Shown here: in pieces, positions 26,544 to 34,966 of the stretch
Numbering within the stretch: the stretch's first letter is position 1
Layout: the number at the start of each line of letters is the position of its first letter
Assembly: GCF_003952465.1 (NCBI RefSeq)
Contig: NZ_CP034448.1
Location: 2,705,001-2,769,000, forward strand
Source of the DNA: Mesorhizobium sp. M1B.F.Ca.ET.045.04.1.1
Lineage (GTDB): Bacteria > Pseudomonadota > Alphaproteobacteria > Rhizobiales > Rhizobiaceae
Direction of reading: 5' to 3'
DNA length: 64,000 nucleotides
Notes under the pieces: model-generated
The model's database searches: none
What the model was told of the DNA's origin: nothing
Seen by the model: the letters and a program-made list of their open reading frames with translations, nothing else
Translations under genes and position numbers: made by a program

Positions 26544-26572
26544 GCCGGCCTTGAGTCCGGCATGATCTCCGG

Positions 26573-26606
26573 AAAAGGGCAGCCACTGGAGAAGGCTGCC
26601 CTTTTT
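26573..26606 (+). terminator. Intra-operon hairpin between choX and choW
   Basis: Arms AAAAGGGCAGCC and GGCTGCCCTTTTT form a strong hairpin ending in a T run. Placed between the binding-protein gene and the permease gene, it should terminate part of transcription or protect the choX message. Confidence 0.75.
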
Positions 26607-26662
26607 CATATGCTGAGAAGAGGACCGTCCGGCAAGGATGGCGAAGGTCGAAGAGGGGAAAG

Positions 26663-27517
26663 ATGGATCCGATCTCGAAATTCCTGGTCGCCTACAAGAT
26701 CCCCATAGGTCGGTGGGGCAAGGACTTCTTCAGTTTCCTCACCGACAATTTCGATACGATTTTCAGGGCCTTCTCGAACGGGCTGAACTTCATCCTCGAC
26801 GGCGCGGTGGACCTCCTGCTCATAGTCCCGCCGGTGCTGCTAGCCCTGGTCGTCGCCGTCATCGCCTGGTTCCTGCAGCGCTCGCGGCCGCTCGCCATCG
26901 GCGTCTTCATCGGCCTTGTCTTCATCATCAACCAGAACCTGTGGAAGCAGACCGTGGAGACGCTGGTGCTGGTGGTTGCTGCCGCCGCCGCCTCGATGGC
27001 TATCGGCGTTCCGCTCGGCATCTGGGCCGCGCACAAGCCGAAGGTCTACCGCTTCATGCTGCCGGTGCTGGACCTGATGCAGACGCTGCCGACCTTCGTC
27101 TACCTGATCCCGGTGCTGACCCTGTTCGGGCTTGGCAACGCCCCCGGCCTCATCGTCACTATCATCTTCGTCATTCCGACCCCGGTCCGTCTCACGCATC
27201 TCGGCGTCACTTCAGTGCCGAAATCGATCGTCGAGGCAGGTGAGGCGTTCGGCGCCACCAAAAGACAACTTCTCTGGAAGGTCGAGCTACCTTCAGCCTT
27301 GCCCACCATTATGGCGGGCCTGACGCAGTCGATCATGCTGTCGCTGTCGATGGTGGTCTTCGCGGCGCTGATCGGTGCCGGGGGCCTCGGCACTGAAATC
27401 AACCGCGCGCTCGGCTCGCGCCGGATCGACCTCGGGCTCGAGGCTGGCCTTGGCATCGTCGTGCTGGCCATCGTGCTCGACCGGATGACGCGCATCGGCG
27501 TGGGAGGCAAGAAATGA
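26663..27517 (+). CDS. choW: Choline ABC transporter permease
   Basis: 284 residues with several hydrophobic helices (LLIVPPVLLALVVAVIAWFL, LAIGVFIGLVFIINQNLW, LVLVVAAAAASMAIGV) and the permease EAA loop (VEAGEAFGATKRQLLWKVELPSALP). This layout is that of ProW/ChoW permeases. GAGGGG precedes the ATG, and its stop overlaps the choV start (ATGA). Confidence 0.92.
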   Translation: MDPISKFLVAYKIPIGRWGKDFFSFLTDNFDTIFRAFSNGLNFILDGAVDLLLIVPPVLLALVVAVIAWFLQRSRPLAIGVFIGLVFIINQNLWKQTVETLVLVVAAAAASMAIGVPLGIWAAHKPKVYRFMLPVLDLMQTLPTFVYLIPVLTLFGLGNAPGLIVTIIFVIPTPVRLTHLGVTSVPKSIVEAGEAFGATKRQLLWKVELPSALPTIMAGLTQSIMLSLSMVVFAALIGAGGLGTEINRALGSRRIDLGLEAGLGIVVLAIVLDRMTRIGVGGKK

Positions 27518-28695
27518 CCGTCGCGGTTGACTTCAGGAACGTCGACATTGTCTTCGGCGCCGATCAGGCGGGCTCGCTTGCAATGATCGACAAAGGCGCC
27601 ACGCGCGCCGAGATCCTCGAAAAGACCGGCAATGTGCTGGGCTGCGCCGGGGCCAATCTCACCGTGAATGAGGGCGAGATTTCCGTGCTGATGGGCCTGT
27701 CGGGCTCCGGCAAGTCGACGCTGCTCAGGGCCGTCAACCGGCTCAATGTCGTGTCGCGGGGACAGGTGCTGGTCAATGACGGCGACCGCACCGTCGATGT
27801 CGTGACCTGCGACGAAGCGACCTTGCGGCGGCTCCGGCAGAAGCAGGTGGCGATGGTGTTCCAGCAGTTCGGCCTGCTGCCGTGGCGCACGGTGGAGGAG
27901 AATGTCGGCTTCGGCCTCGAGCTTGCCGGCGTGCCGGATGCCGAGCGCAAGGTGCGGGTGCAAAAGCAGCTCCAGCTCGTCCATCTCGACCAGTGGTCGA
28001 AGAAATACGCGCATGAGCTCTCGGGCGGCATGCAGCAGCGCGTCGGTCTCGCCCGAGCATTCGCCACCGAGGCGCCGATCCTTTTGATGGACGAGCCGTT
28101 CTCGGCGCTCGATCCGCTGATCCGAACCAAGCTGCAGGACGAGCTCCTGCAGCTCCAGGCGGAGCTGAAGAAGACCATCATCTTCGTCAGCCACGACCTC
28201 GAGGAGGCGCTGAAGATCGGCAGCCACATCACCATCATGGAAGGCGGGCGCATCGTCCAGACCGGCGCGCCGGAAGATATCGTGCTCAGGCCCGCCAACG
28301 ACTATGTCCGCGACTTCATCGCCAATGTGAATCCTCTTTCGGTGCTGACGGCGTGGAACGTGATGCGCGACCGCCGCGATCTCGAACAGGGCGAGAACGG
28401 CTGGGTCTGGCTCGACCGGCGCAAGACGACGCGCTTCAAGATCGACGAGCATGGCCTGGTGGCGGCGGCCGAACGCCACGGCAATCCGGCAGTGTGGGTG
28501 TCCTGCGCCGATGTCGAGCGCCGGCCGGAGGAGGGGGCGCAGGTGTTCTGGGCCAATCCCGGCACGTCGCTGAAGACGGTGATGCTGGCCATGCACCGCT
28601 CGCAGACGGCGCCAGTGGCGCTGTTCGACGAAGGCTCGCGTTTCGTCGGCGCGATCGGCATCCGCGACGTGCTGAGCGCGGTGCTGAGGCGATAG
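27514..28695 (+). CDS. choV: Choline ABC transporter ATP-binding protein
   Basis: 393 residues. Walker A is GLSGSGKST, the signature LSGGMQQRVGLARAF, and Walker B ILLMDEPFSALD. The C-terminal extension of about 120 residues follows the ProV/ChoV pattern with CBS-like sequence (VFWANPGTSLKTVMLAMH, FVGAIGIRDVLSAVLRR). It energises choline uptake, which rhizobia use for glycine betaine synthesis and as a carbon and nitrogen source. The BetI/BetAB genes are not in the window. Confidence 0.92.
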   Translation: MTVAVDFRNVDIVFGADQAGSLAMIDKGATRAEILEKTGNVLGCAGANLTVNEGEISVLMGLSGSGKSTLLRAVNRLNVVSRGQVLVNDGDRTVDVVTCDEATLRRLRQKQVAMVFQQFGLLPWRTVEENVGFGLELAGVPDAERKVRVQKQLQLVHLDQWSKKYAHELSGGMQQRVGLARAFATEAPILLMDEPFSALDPLIRTKLQDELLQLQAELKKTIIFVSHDLEEALKIGSHITIMEGGRIVQTGAPEDIVLRPANDYVRDFIANVNPLSVLTAWNVMRDRRDLEQGENGWVWLDRRKTTRFKIDEHGLVAAAERHGNPAVWVSCADVERRPEEGAQVFWANPGTSLKTVMLAMHRSQTAPVALFDEGSRFVGAIGIRDVLSAVLRR

Positions 28696-28713
28696 CTTCG
28701 GCCTTTGGTTTTG

Positions 28714-28763
28714 ATGCATGTCCTTTTCCCAAAACCGCCGCGCACTTTTGGGCGACATGCATT
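28714..28763. repeat. GCATGTC...GACATGC palindromic intergenic repeat, copy 4
   Basis: Arms ATGCATGTCC and GGCGACATGCAT enclose a core with CCCAAAACCGC and GCACTTTTGGG, which also pair. It follows the choV stop by about 18 bp. It is related to the copies at 7416, 10604 and 13105. Confidence 0.8.
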
Positions 28764-28768
28764 AAATC

Positions 28769-28808
28769 AAGCATGAAGTGTTCGCTGGCGGGCACCTCAT
28801 GCTTGTTT
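28769..28808 (+). terminator. Terminator of the cho operon
   Basis: Arms AAGCATGA and TCATGCTT, followed by GTTTTAG, form a hairpin after the palindromic repeat and before the MBL-fold gene. Confidence 0.55.
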
Positions 28809-28861
28809 TAGACTTACCTGACTGACGGCCGGGCTGGGCCGCTGACGCATGGGGCCGAGAA

Positions 28862-29899
28862 ATGATCTTTCGTCAGCTCTTCGATTCCGTTTCGGGCACC
28901 TACTCCTATCTGCTCGCCAGCCGCCGGGGCGGCGAGGCATTGATCATCGATCCGGTGCTGGAGAAGGTCGAACGCTACCTGCAACTGGTCAACGAACTCG
29001 ACCTCAGGCTGGTCAAGGCGGTCGACACGCATCTCCATGCCGATCACATCACCGGCCTCGGCGCGCTGCGCGACAGAACGCATTGCGTGACCGTGATGGG
29101 CGAGCAGACCAAGGCCGACGTCGTGTCGATGCGGCTTGCCGACGGCGACAAGCTCGCGATCGAGGGGCTGGCGCTGGACGTCATCTACACGCCCGGCCAC
29201 ACCGACGATTCCTACAGCTTCATCCTGCCGGACCGGGTTTTTACCGGCGACACGCTGCTCATTCGCGGCACCGGCCGCACCGATTTCCAGAACGGGGATC
29301 CGCGCCAGCAATATGAATCGATCTTCGGCCGACTGCTGAAGCTCCCCGACGAGACGATGATCTTCCCGGCGCATGACTACAAGGGCGAGACCGTGTCGAC
29401 GATCGGCGAGGAAAAGGCCTTCAATCCCCGCCTGCAGGTGAAGTCGGTCGACGAGTATGTCGACATCATGAACAATCTGAAGCTGTCCAATCCGAAGATG
29501 ATGGACGTCGCGGTGCCGGCCAACATGCGGGTGGGGCTGCATCAGGACGACATCGCCAGCCGCGGCTGGTCGGTGACCGCCGAACAGGCGCTGGCTCTGG
29601 TCGGCCGGCCCGATGTGGCGCTGATCGACCTGCGCGAGCAATCGGAACGGGATCGCCACGGCGTCATCCCCGGCGCGATCCATCTGCCCTATGCGCGGCT
29701 GCAGGAGAACATCGCGGCCGGCGGCATGCTGCATGAGCTGGCGAAGTCGACAGCCAAGCAGATCCTGTTCTATTGCGCGTTCGGCGAGCGTTCGGCCATG
29801 GCCGTGCAGGCGGCGCAAGATGTCGGGATTTCGAGTGCCCGCCACATCCAAGGCGGCATCGATGCGTGGCGGAAGGCCAGCGGCCCGCTCGTGCACTAA
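28862..29899 (+). CDS. Persulfide dioxygenase-like MBL-fold protein fused to rhodanese
   Basis: 345 residues. The N-terminal about 230 residues are an ETHE1-type metallo-beta-lactamase fold: the iron-site motif THLHADH, GHTDDSYSF, and GRTDFQNGD, which is distinctive of persulfide dioxygenases. The last about 95 residues are a rhodanese domain with the active-site Cys in FYCAFGERS. Such fusions oxidise glutathione persulfide to sulfite and move sulfane sulfur, detoxifying sulfide. GGGGCCGAGA precedes the ATG. The gene is monocistronic. Confidence 0.88.
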   Translation: MIFRQLFDSVSGTYSYLLASRRGGEALIIDPVLEKVERYLQLVNELDLRLVKAVDTHLHADHITGLGALRDRTHCVTVMGEQTKADVVSMRLADGDKLAIEGLALDVIYTPGHTDDSYSFILPDRVFTGDTLLIRGTGRTDFQNGDPRQQYESIFGRLLKLPDETMIFPAHDYKGETVSTIGEEKAFNPRLQVKSVDEYVDIMNNLKLSNPKMMDVAVPANMRVGLHQDDIASRGWSVTAEQALALVGRPDVALIDLREQSERDRHGVIPGAIHLPYARLQENIAAGGMLHELAKSTAKQILFYCAFGERSAMAVQAAQDVGISSARHIQGGIDAWRKASGPLVH

Positions 29900-29900
29900 G

Positions 29901-30038
29901 GTGTGCCGATATTCAGGTGAGGCCGGCCTGCAAATGGCGGCTTCCTGCGCTTCCGGTGCTCACGTACTTCAAGTACGCTCCGCTCCGGTTCTCGGAAACC
30001 ACCGTTCTCGGCTCGGCCTGACCTGAATCTCGGCACAC
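29901..30038. repeat. 138-bp imperfect palindromic intergenic element
   Basis: Outer arms 29901-29925 and 30014-30038 match at 23 of 25 positions when inverted (GTGTGCCGAxATTCAGGTxAGGCCG). The interior has a small palindrome CGTACTTCAAGTACG. It fills the space between two convergent genes and may act as a bidirectional terminator or be a mobile intergenic element. Confidence 0.8.
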
Positions 30039-30061
30039 CCTTGGCGGCCAAGAGCCAAGGC

Positions 30062-32128
30062 TCAATGCAACCCGATGAGCTTGGCTCCGTTGCGGAACAG
30101 GGCTTCACCGTCCCGATCGAAGCGGAAGGTGGCGATGAAATCGTCCGCCCGATAGTCAGGCCATGTGGTGCGGATCGCGGCAGCAAAATTCCGCGCCTCG
30201 TGCCGGCGGCCGGCCAGCGCCAGGCAGTGGGCCGCGATCGCCAGGATGATGACATGGGCATTGGGCCGGGCCGCCGCTTTCAGCGCCCATTCCGCGGCCT
30301 CATTGTATTCGCCCAGCCGCGCATGGGCCATGGCGCGCGCGCCCATCATGCCGAACAGCAGCGGATCGAAGGGGCTGAGATGGCGCGAGTGATCGGACGA
30401 GCCGATCGCCAATTGCGGATCGCCCGACTGCGAGTGGACGAAGGACAGCGCATAGTGGCCGAGCGCGAAATTCGGGCTGAGGTCGACGGCCTTTGCCAGC
30501 TCTATCAGAGAGTTGTCTTGCTCGCCGCGCAGCCACAAGGCGCGTCCCATCGCCCAGTGCGCAGCCGGATTGCGGTCATCGACCAGAAGGCTGTGACCGG
30601 CGGTTTCGAAAGCCAGCGCCGTCTCGTGGTCGCGATCGCCCCAACGCTGGAAGGCATTCTGCCAATGGGTGAAGGAAAGCCCGGCATAGGCGCGGGCGAA
30701 GGTCGGGTCGAGCTTCAGAGCGTCGTTGAAGAACTGCTGCGCCAGGTCGTTCTCCTGGCGGGTGAAGCGGTACATGTGCCAGAGGCCGCGATGATAGGCC
30801 TCCCAGGCATTCAGCGAATTCGGCGCCTTCAGCATCGCGCGGTTTCGCTCGACGGTCGCGATCTCGGCGGCGATCGAGGAGACGATGCTGTTGCCGATAT
30901 CGTCGATGACGACAAAGATTTCGTCCGGCCTGTGCTCGAAGGTCTCGGCCCAGACGATCCTGGCGGTGCGGACCTCGACGAGCTCGACCGAGACGATGAC
31001 CCTGCCCGAAAAGCTGCGGACAGAGCCTGTCGCCACATAATCGACATTGAGCCGGCGGCCGGCATCCTCCGGCGCGATGTTCTTTTCCGCGAGCGCGAAG
31101 ACCGAGCCGCGCGCGATGACGAAGAAATCGCGGAGCTTGGCGAGGCGCGTGATGACGTCGTGGGTCAGGCCGTCGGCCAGCCCGCCGCGGAAATTGACGG
31201 TGCTTTCCGCAAACGGCATCACCGCCAGCGAGGCCCGGCGCGACGCGGCGGGTTCGAAATCGACGGCAACGATTGGGGGTTGCGGGGCCAGAAAAGTTGG
31301 CCCGGACCGGGCGCATGGCGTCGCGCTGATGTTGCGGGCTCTAATCTCCTGCCATGCCTCGCGCAAGGGAGCGACATCCAGCTCCTCGGAGCGAAACAGC
31401 TCCGCGGCGGTGGCCAGATGTTCCTCGCCGGCGCCGATCTGGCCGCGCCGCGCAAGGTTTTCCAGCAACGCCACATGCGCGCGCCCGTCGAACGGCGCGA
31501 GCTCCAGCCATTTGTCCAGATAGGCGCCGGCTTCATCGGCTCCCTGCGCAAGAAGGGCGATGATATGCTCCAGAACGGCGACATGGCATGAGCTGAAACG
31601 GCGGCGTTGTGCGGTCAGCCAGCTGGTGAAATGCGGGCTTCGATCGAGTTCCAGCCCGTCAAGGAAATCGCCGGCGAAGAGTTGCGCAAGCGCCCGCAGG
31701 CGTCCGAGGCTAAGCGTCTCGATCCCTTCGGCTACCGCCGCGGCGGCGGCGACGGCATCGACGTTGATATCGGCGAGACGAAGCGCCACGGTGTCGCCTT
31801 CGGTCTCGACCCTGTGCAGACCCGGCTCGTTGAGGGCGCCGCGAAGCTTGCTCAGGCACCAGCGAAGCTCGCCGCGCGGATCGTTGGGAACGTCCCACAG
31901 AAGCTCGCAGAGCCGGCTGCGGCTGACGGGATGCGGCGCGAGCGCCAGATAGGCCAGCAGCGCGCGCAGCTTGCGCGAGGAGGGCAGCTTCACCGGCTCG
32001 CCGTCACGGGCAATCGCCAGTTGCCCAAGCAGTCGCACGGACAAGCCGGCGGCGGTTTCGTTCAGGCTCGATCGGGTGGATTCCACGTATGTTTCCACGC
32101 TCTCTCCAACGCTGACCAGCTGGTCCAT
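30062..32128 (-). CDS. SARP/BTAD-type transcriptional activator with TPR-like C-terminus
   Basis: 688 residues. Residues 28-110 are a winged-helix OmpR/SARP-like DNA-binding domain (LSVRLLGQLAIARDGEPVKLPSSRKLRALLAYLAL). A BTAD-like helical region follows to about 260. A segment like the periplasmic or adenylate-cyclase-associated TolB-N type fold starts at SLAVMPFAEST and includes GLADGLTHDVITRLA. The C-terminal about 230 residues are TPR-like. This is a widespread rhizobial regulator architecture of unknown signal. A related but N-terminally truncated copy lies at 34967-36373. Confidence 0.8.
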   Translation of the reverse strand: MDQLVSVGESVETYVESTRSSLNETAAGLSVRLLGQLAIARDGEPVKLPSSRKLRALLAYLALAPHPVSRSRLCELLWDVPNDPRGELRWCLSKLRGALNEPGLHRVETEGDTVALRLADINVDAVAAAAAVAEGIETLSLGRLRALAQLFAGDFLDGLELDRSPHFTSWLTAQRRRFSSCHVAVLEHIIALLAQGADEAGAYLDKWLELAPFDGRAHVALLENLARRGQIGAGEEHLATAAELFRSEELDVAPLREAWQEIRARNISATPCARSGPTFLAPQPPIVAVDFEPAASRRASLAVMPFAESTVNFRGGLADGLTHDVITRLAKLRDFFVIARGSVFALAEKNIAPEDAGRRLNVDYVATGSVRSFSGRVIVSVELVEVRTARIVWAETFEHRPDEIFVVIDDIGNSIVSSIAAEIATVERNRAMLKAPNSLNAWEAYHRGLWHMYRFTRQENDLAQQFFNDALKLDPTFARAYAGLSFTHWQNAFQRWGDRDHETALAFETAGHSLLVDDRNPAAHWAMGRALWLRGEQDNSLIELAKAVDLSPNFALGHYALSFVHSQSGDPQLAIGSSDHSRHLSPFDPLLFGMMGARAMAHARLGEYNEAAEWALKAAARPNAHVIILAIAAHCLALAGRRHEARNFAAAIRTTWPDYRADDFIATFRFDRDGEALFRNGAKLIGLH

Positions 32129-32299
32129 GTTCTATCACCAAAGACGACAGGAAGCATCCGGCAGCCTCATTCCGTGCCGGAATGCCGCCGTTGCCGCATT
32201 CGCGGCTGGTCAAGCAACCTAACTCGGCAAGGTGTCGAAACCGCGCCGCCCAAGCCGCCGGTTTGTAACCGGCACGTGAGATACCGAGGAGAAAAGCCC

Positions 32300-33385
32300 A
32301 TGTTGCAGCAGTTGAAGATCAGGACCACCGCCGGTCGCGGCCGGCTGTTCGACAGCATTCTCGACACGGTCGGCGACACGCCGGTCATCCGTATCAACAA
32401 TCTCGGCCCGGCCCATGCGACGATCTATGTGAAGGCCGAGTTCTTCAATCCGGCAGCCTCGGTCAAGGACCGGCTGGCGCTCAACATCATCGAGGAAGGC
32501 GAGCGCAGCGGCAAGCTGAAGCCGGGCCAGACCGTCGTCGAGGCGACCAGCGGCAACACCGGCATCGGCTTAGCCATGGTCTGCGCGCAGAAAGGCTATC
32601 CGCTGGTGGTGACGATGGCCGACAGCTTCTCCATCGAGCGCCGCAAGCTGATGCGCATGCTGGGCGCCAAGGTGGTGCTGACGCCGCGCGCCCAGAAGGG
32701 CTTTGGCATGTACAAGAAGGCGGTGGAACTCGCCGAAGCCAATGGCTGGTTCCTGGCCCGCCAGTTCGAGACCGAAGCCAATGCCGCCATTCACGAGGCG
32801 ACGACGGCGCGCGAGATCATCAACGATTTCGCGGGCTCGAGGCTCGACGTGCTGGTCACCGGCTACGGCACCGGCGGCACGGTCGCCGGCGTCGGCCGGG
32901 TGCTGCGCCGCGAGCGGCCGGACGTCAAGATCGTGCTGGCCGAACCTGCGAACGCACAGCTTATCGGCAGCGGCAAGGGACAGGAGCGCGGCGCTGGCGG
33001 CGCGCCGGCCGCCAGCCATCCAGCCTTCGAGCCGCATCCGATCCAGGGCTGGACGCCCGATTTCATCCCCAATGTGCTGCAGGAGGCGATCGACCAGCAC
33101 TACTACGACGAAGTCGTGCCGATCCCCGGTCCGGAAGGCATCAAATGGGCGAAGGCGCTGGCGCAGCAGGAAGGCATCTTCACCGGCATCTCGGGCGGCG
33201 CCACCTTCGCCGTAGCGCGCCAGATCGCCGGAACCGCTCCGGCCGGTTCGGTGATCCTGTGCATGCTGCCCGACACCGGCGAACGCTACATGTCGACGCC
33301 GCTCTTCGACGGCATCGAGGCGGAGATGGATGCCGAGGAGACGGCGCTGTCGCGCTCGACGCCAAGCTGCCAGTTCGAAGCCTGA
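32300..33385 (+). CDS. cysK: Cysteine synthase-family PLP enzyme
   Basis: 361 residues from the ATG at 32300, preceded by GAGGAGA. The PLP Lys is in SVKDRLAL, the phosphate loop is TSGNTGIGLAM, and GTGGTVAG binds the PLP phosphate. It joins O-acetylserine and sulfide, or a related nucleophile, to give a beta-substituted alanine. The protein is longer than ordinary CysK (about 310-325 residues) at both ends. The partner downstream is a PLP decarboxylase, which raises the chance that it makes a non-standard amino acid for decarboxylation. Confidence 0.85.
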   Translation: MLQQLKIRTTAGRGRLFDSILDTVGDTPVIRINNLGPAHATIYVKAEFFNPAASVKDRLALNIIEEGERSGKLKPGQTVVEATSGNTGIGLAMVCAQKGYPLVVTMADSFSIERRKLMRMLGAKVVLTPRAQKGFGMYKKAVELAEANGWFLARQFETEANAAIHEATTAREIINDFAGSRLDVLVTGYGTGGTVAGVGRVLRRERPDVKIVLAEPANAQLIGSGKGQERGAGGAPAASHPAFEPHPIQGWTPDFIPNVLQEAIDQHYYDEVVPIPGPEGIKWAKALAQQEGIFTGISGGATFAVARQIAGTAPAGSVILCMLPDTGERYMSTPLFDGIEAEMDAEETALSRSTPSCQFEA

Positions 33386-33462
33386 AGAAAGGCGCGGCGC
33401 TGCCGTCCCATCGGGTCGGCGGTGCCGCGGCCGATTTCGCAAGTGGATGCCTCGAGGGAGCA

Positions 33463-34947
33463 ATGATGGACACGCTGCAGGAAGCCATGGTCTCGGACGA
33501 AACGCTCGATCCGCCGGACTGGAGCGATATGCAGGCGCTGTCGCACAGGATCATCGACGACGCCGTCGCTTATCTCAAGAACGTCCGGGACCGTCCGGTG
33601 TGGCGCGAGATGCCGGCCGATGTCCGCAGCTTCTTTTCGGCGCCGGTGCCGCACGAGCCGGCGTCCATTGCCGATGTGTATGACGATGTGGCTCGCAATG
33701 TGATGGCCTACCCGATGGGCAACATCCATCCGCGCTTCTGGTCCTGGTATATGGGTTCAAGCAATTTCACCGGCGCGCTCGGCGATTTCCTGGCGGCGAT
33801 CCAGGGCTCGAACCTCGGCGGCGGCAACCACGCCGCCGGGCTGATGGATAGCCAGGTGGTCAATTGGTGCAAGGAGATGGTGGGCTTCCCGGCCTCGGCC
33901 GGCGGCACGCTGGTCAGCGGCGGCTCGATGGCCAACATCATCGGGCTGACCGTGGCGCGCAATGCCAAGGCGGGCGTCGACGTTCGCGAAAGGGGCGTCG
34001 GCGCTATCCCAAGGCCGCTGCGCTACTATGCCTCGGACCAGGTCCATTCCTGCCATCGCAAGGCGATGGAAGCGCTCGGCCTCGGCAACCGGGCGCTGCA
34101 GCGCGTCTCGACCGACGCCGATTTGCGCATCGACGTCGATGCGCTCAAGACGGCCATCGCCGAGGACCGCGCGGCGGGTTTCAAGCCGGCCTGCGTGATC
34201 GGCACCGCCGGCACCGTCAACACGGGCGCGATCGACGACCTGCAGGCGTTGGCAGGGTTGGCGGCCGAAGAAGACCTCTGGTTCCATGTCGACGGCTGCA
34301 TCGGCGCTCTGATCGCGATAGCGCCTGAAAACAGATCGCTCGTCGCCGGCATCGAACAAGCACATTCCGTCGCGCTCGACCCGCACAAATGGCTGCATGC
34401 GCCGTTCGAGGCGGGCTGCGCGCTGGTTCGCGATTCTTCTGCCCACCGCAACACTTTCGCCGTTACCCCGGAATATCTGGAATCGACGCCGCGCGGCCTC
34501 GCCTCAGGGCAATGGCTGCACGATTACGGGCTTCAAACTTCGCGTGGTTTCCGCGCGCTGAAAATCTGGATGGCGCTCAAGGAGCATGGGGTCGAGAAGT
34601 TCGGCCGGCTCATCGACCAGAACATCGCCCAGGCTCGCTATCTCGCCGAATTGATCGAGGCGGAGCCGGCGCTCGAGCTGACGGCGCCGACCACGATCAA
34701 CATCGTCTGCTTCCGCCACCGCCTGGATGGGGCATCCGAGGAACGGCTCAAGGCATTCAACACCGAGATCATGCTGCGGCTGCAGGAAGAAGGTATCGCC
34801 GCCTTGTCCGACACCACCGTGCGCGGTCGGCATTGCCTGAGGGTGGCAATCACCAACCACCGCACGCGGCGCGACGATCTCGATCTGCTGGTGCGCGAGA
34901 CGCTTCGCATCGGAAAGGAAATCGAGGCTGAGGCACTACCTCATTGA
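33463..34947 (+). CDS. Group II pyridoxal-dependent amino acid decarboxylase
   Basis: 494 residues from the ATG at 33463, preceded by GAGGGAG. The PLP Lys is in SVALDPHKWLHAPFEAG; GGSMANIIGL and WFHVDGCIGAL are cofactor-site motifs of the aromatic-L-amino-acid/glutamate decarboxylase group. It decarboxylates an amino acid of unknown identity. It follows the cysK-like gene by 77 bp and is probably co-transcribed with it; the pair is bracketed by two related SARP/TPR regulators. Confidence 0.88.
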   Translation: MMDTLQEAMVSDETLDPPDWSDMQALSHRIIDDAVAYLKNVRDRPVWREMPADVRSFFSAPVPHEPASIADVYDDVARNVMAYPMGNIHPRFWSWYMGSSNFTGALGDFLAAIQGSNLGGGNHAAGLMDSQVVNWCKEMVGFPASAGGTLVSGGSMANIIGLTVARNAKAGVDVRERGVGAIPRPLRYYASDQVHSCHRKAMEALGLGNRALQRVSTDADLRIDVDALKTAIAEDRAAGFKPACVIGTAGTVNTGAIDDLQALAGLAAEEDLWFHVDGCIGALIAIAPENRSLVAGIEQAHSVALDPHKWLHAPFEAGCALVRDSSAHRNTFAVTPEYLESTPRGLASGQWLHDYGLQTSRGFRALKIWMALKEHGVEKFGRLIDQNIAQARYLAELIEAEPALELTAPTTINIVCFRHRLDGASEERLKAFNTEIMLRLQEEGIAALSDTTVRGRHCLRVAITNHRTRRDDLDLLVRETLRIGKEIEAEALPH

Positions 34948-34966
34948 AGAGAGCGCGGCCAAGACG

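Noticed and set aside
27100..28758. 552-codon minus-strand frame
   Set aside because: It is antisense to choW/choV, whose ABC motifs are on the plus strand.
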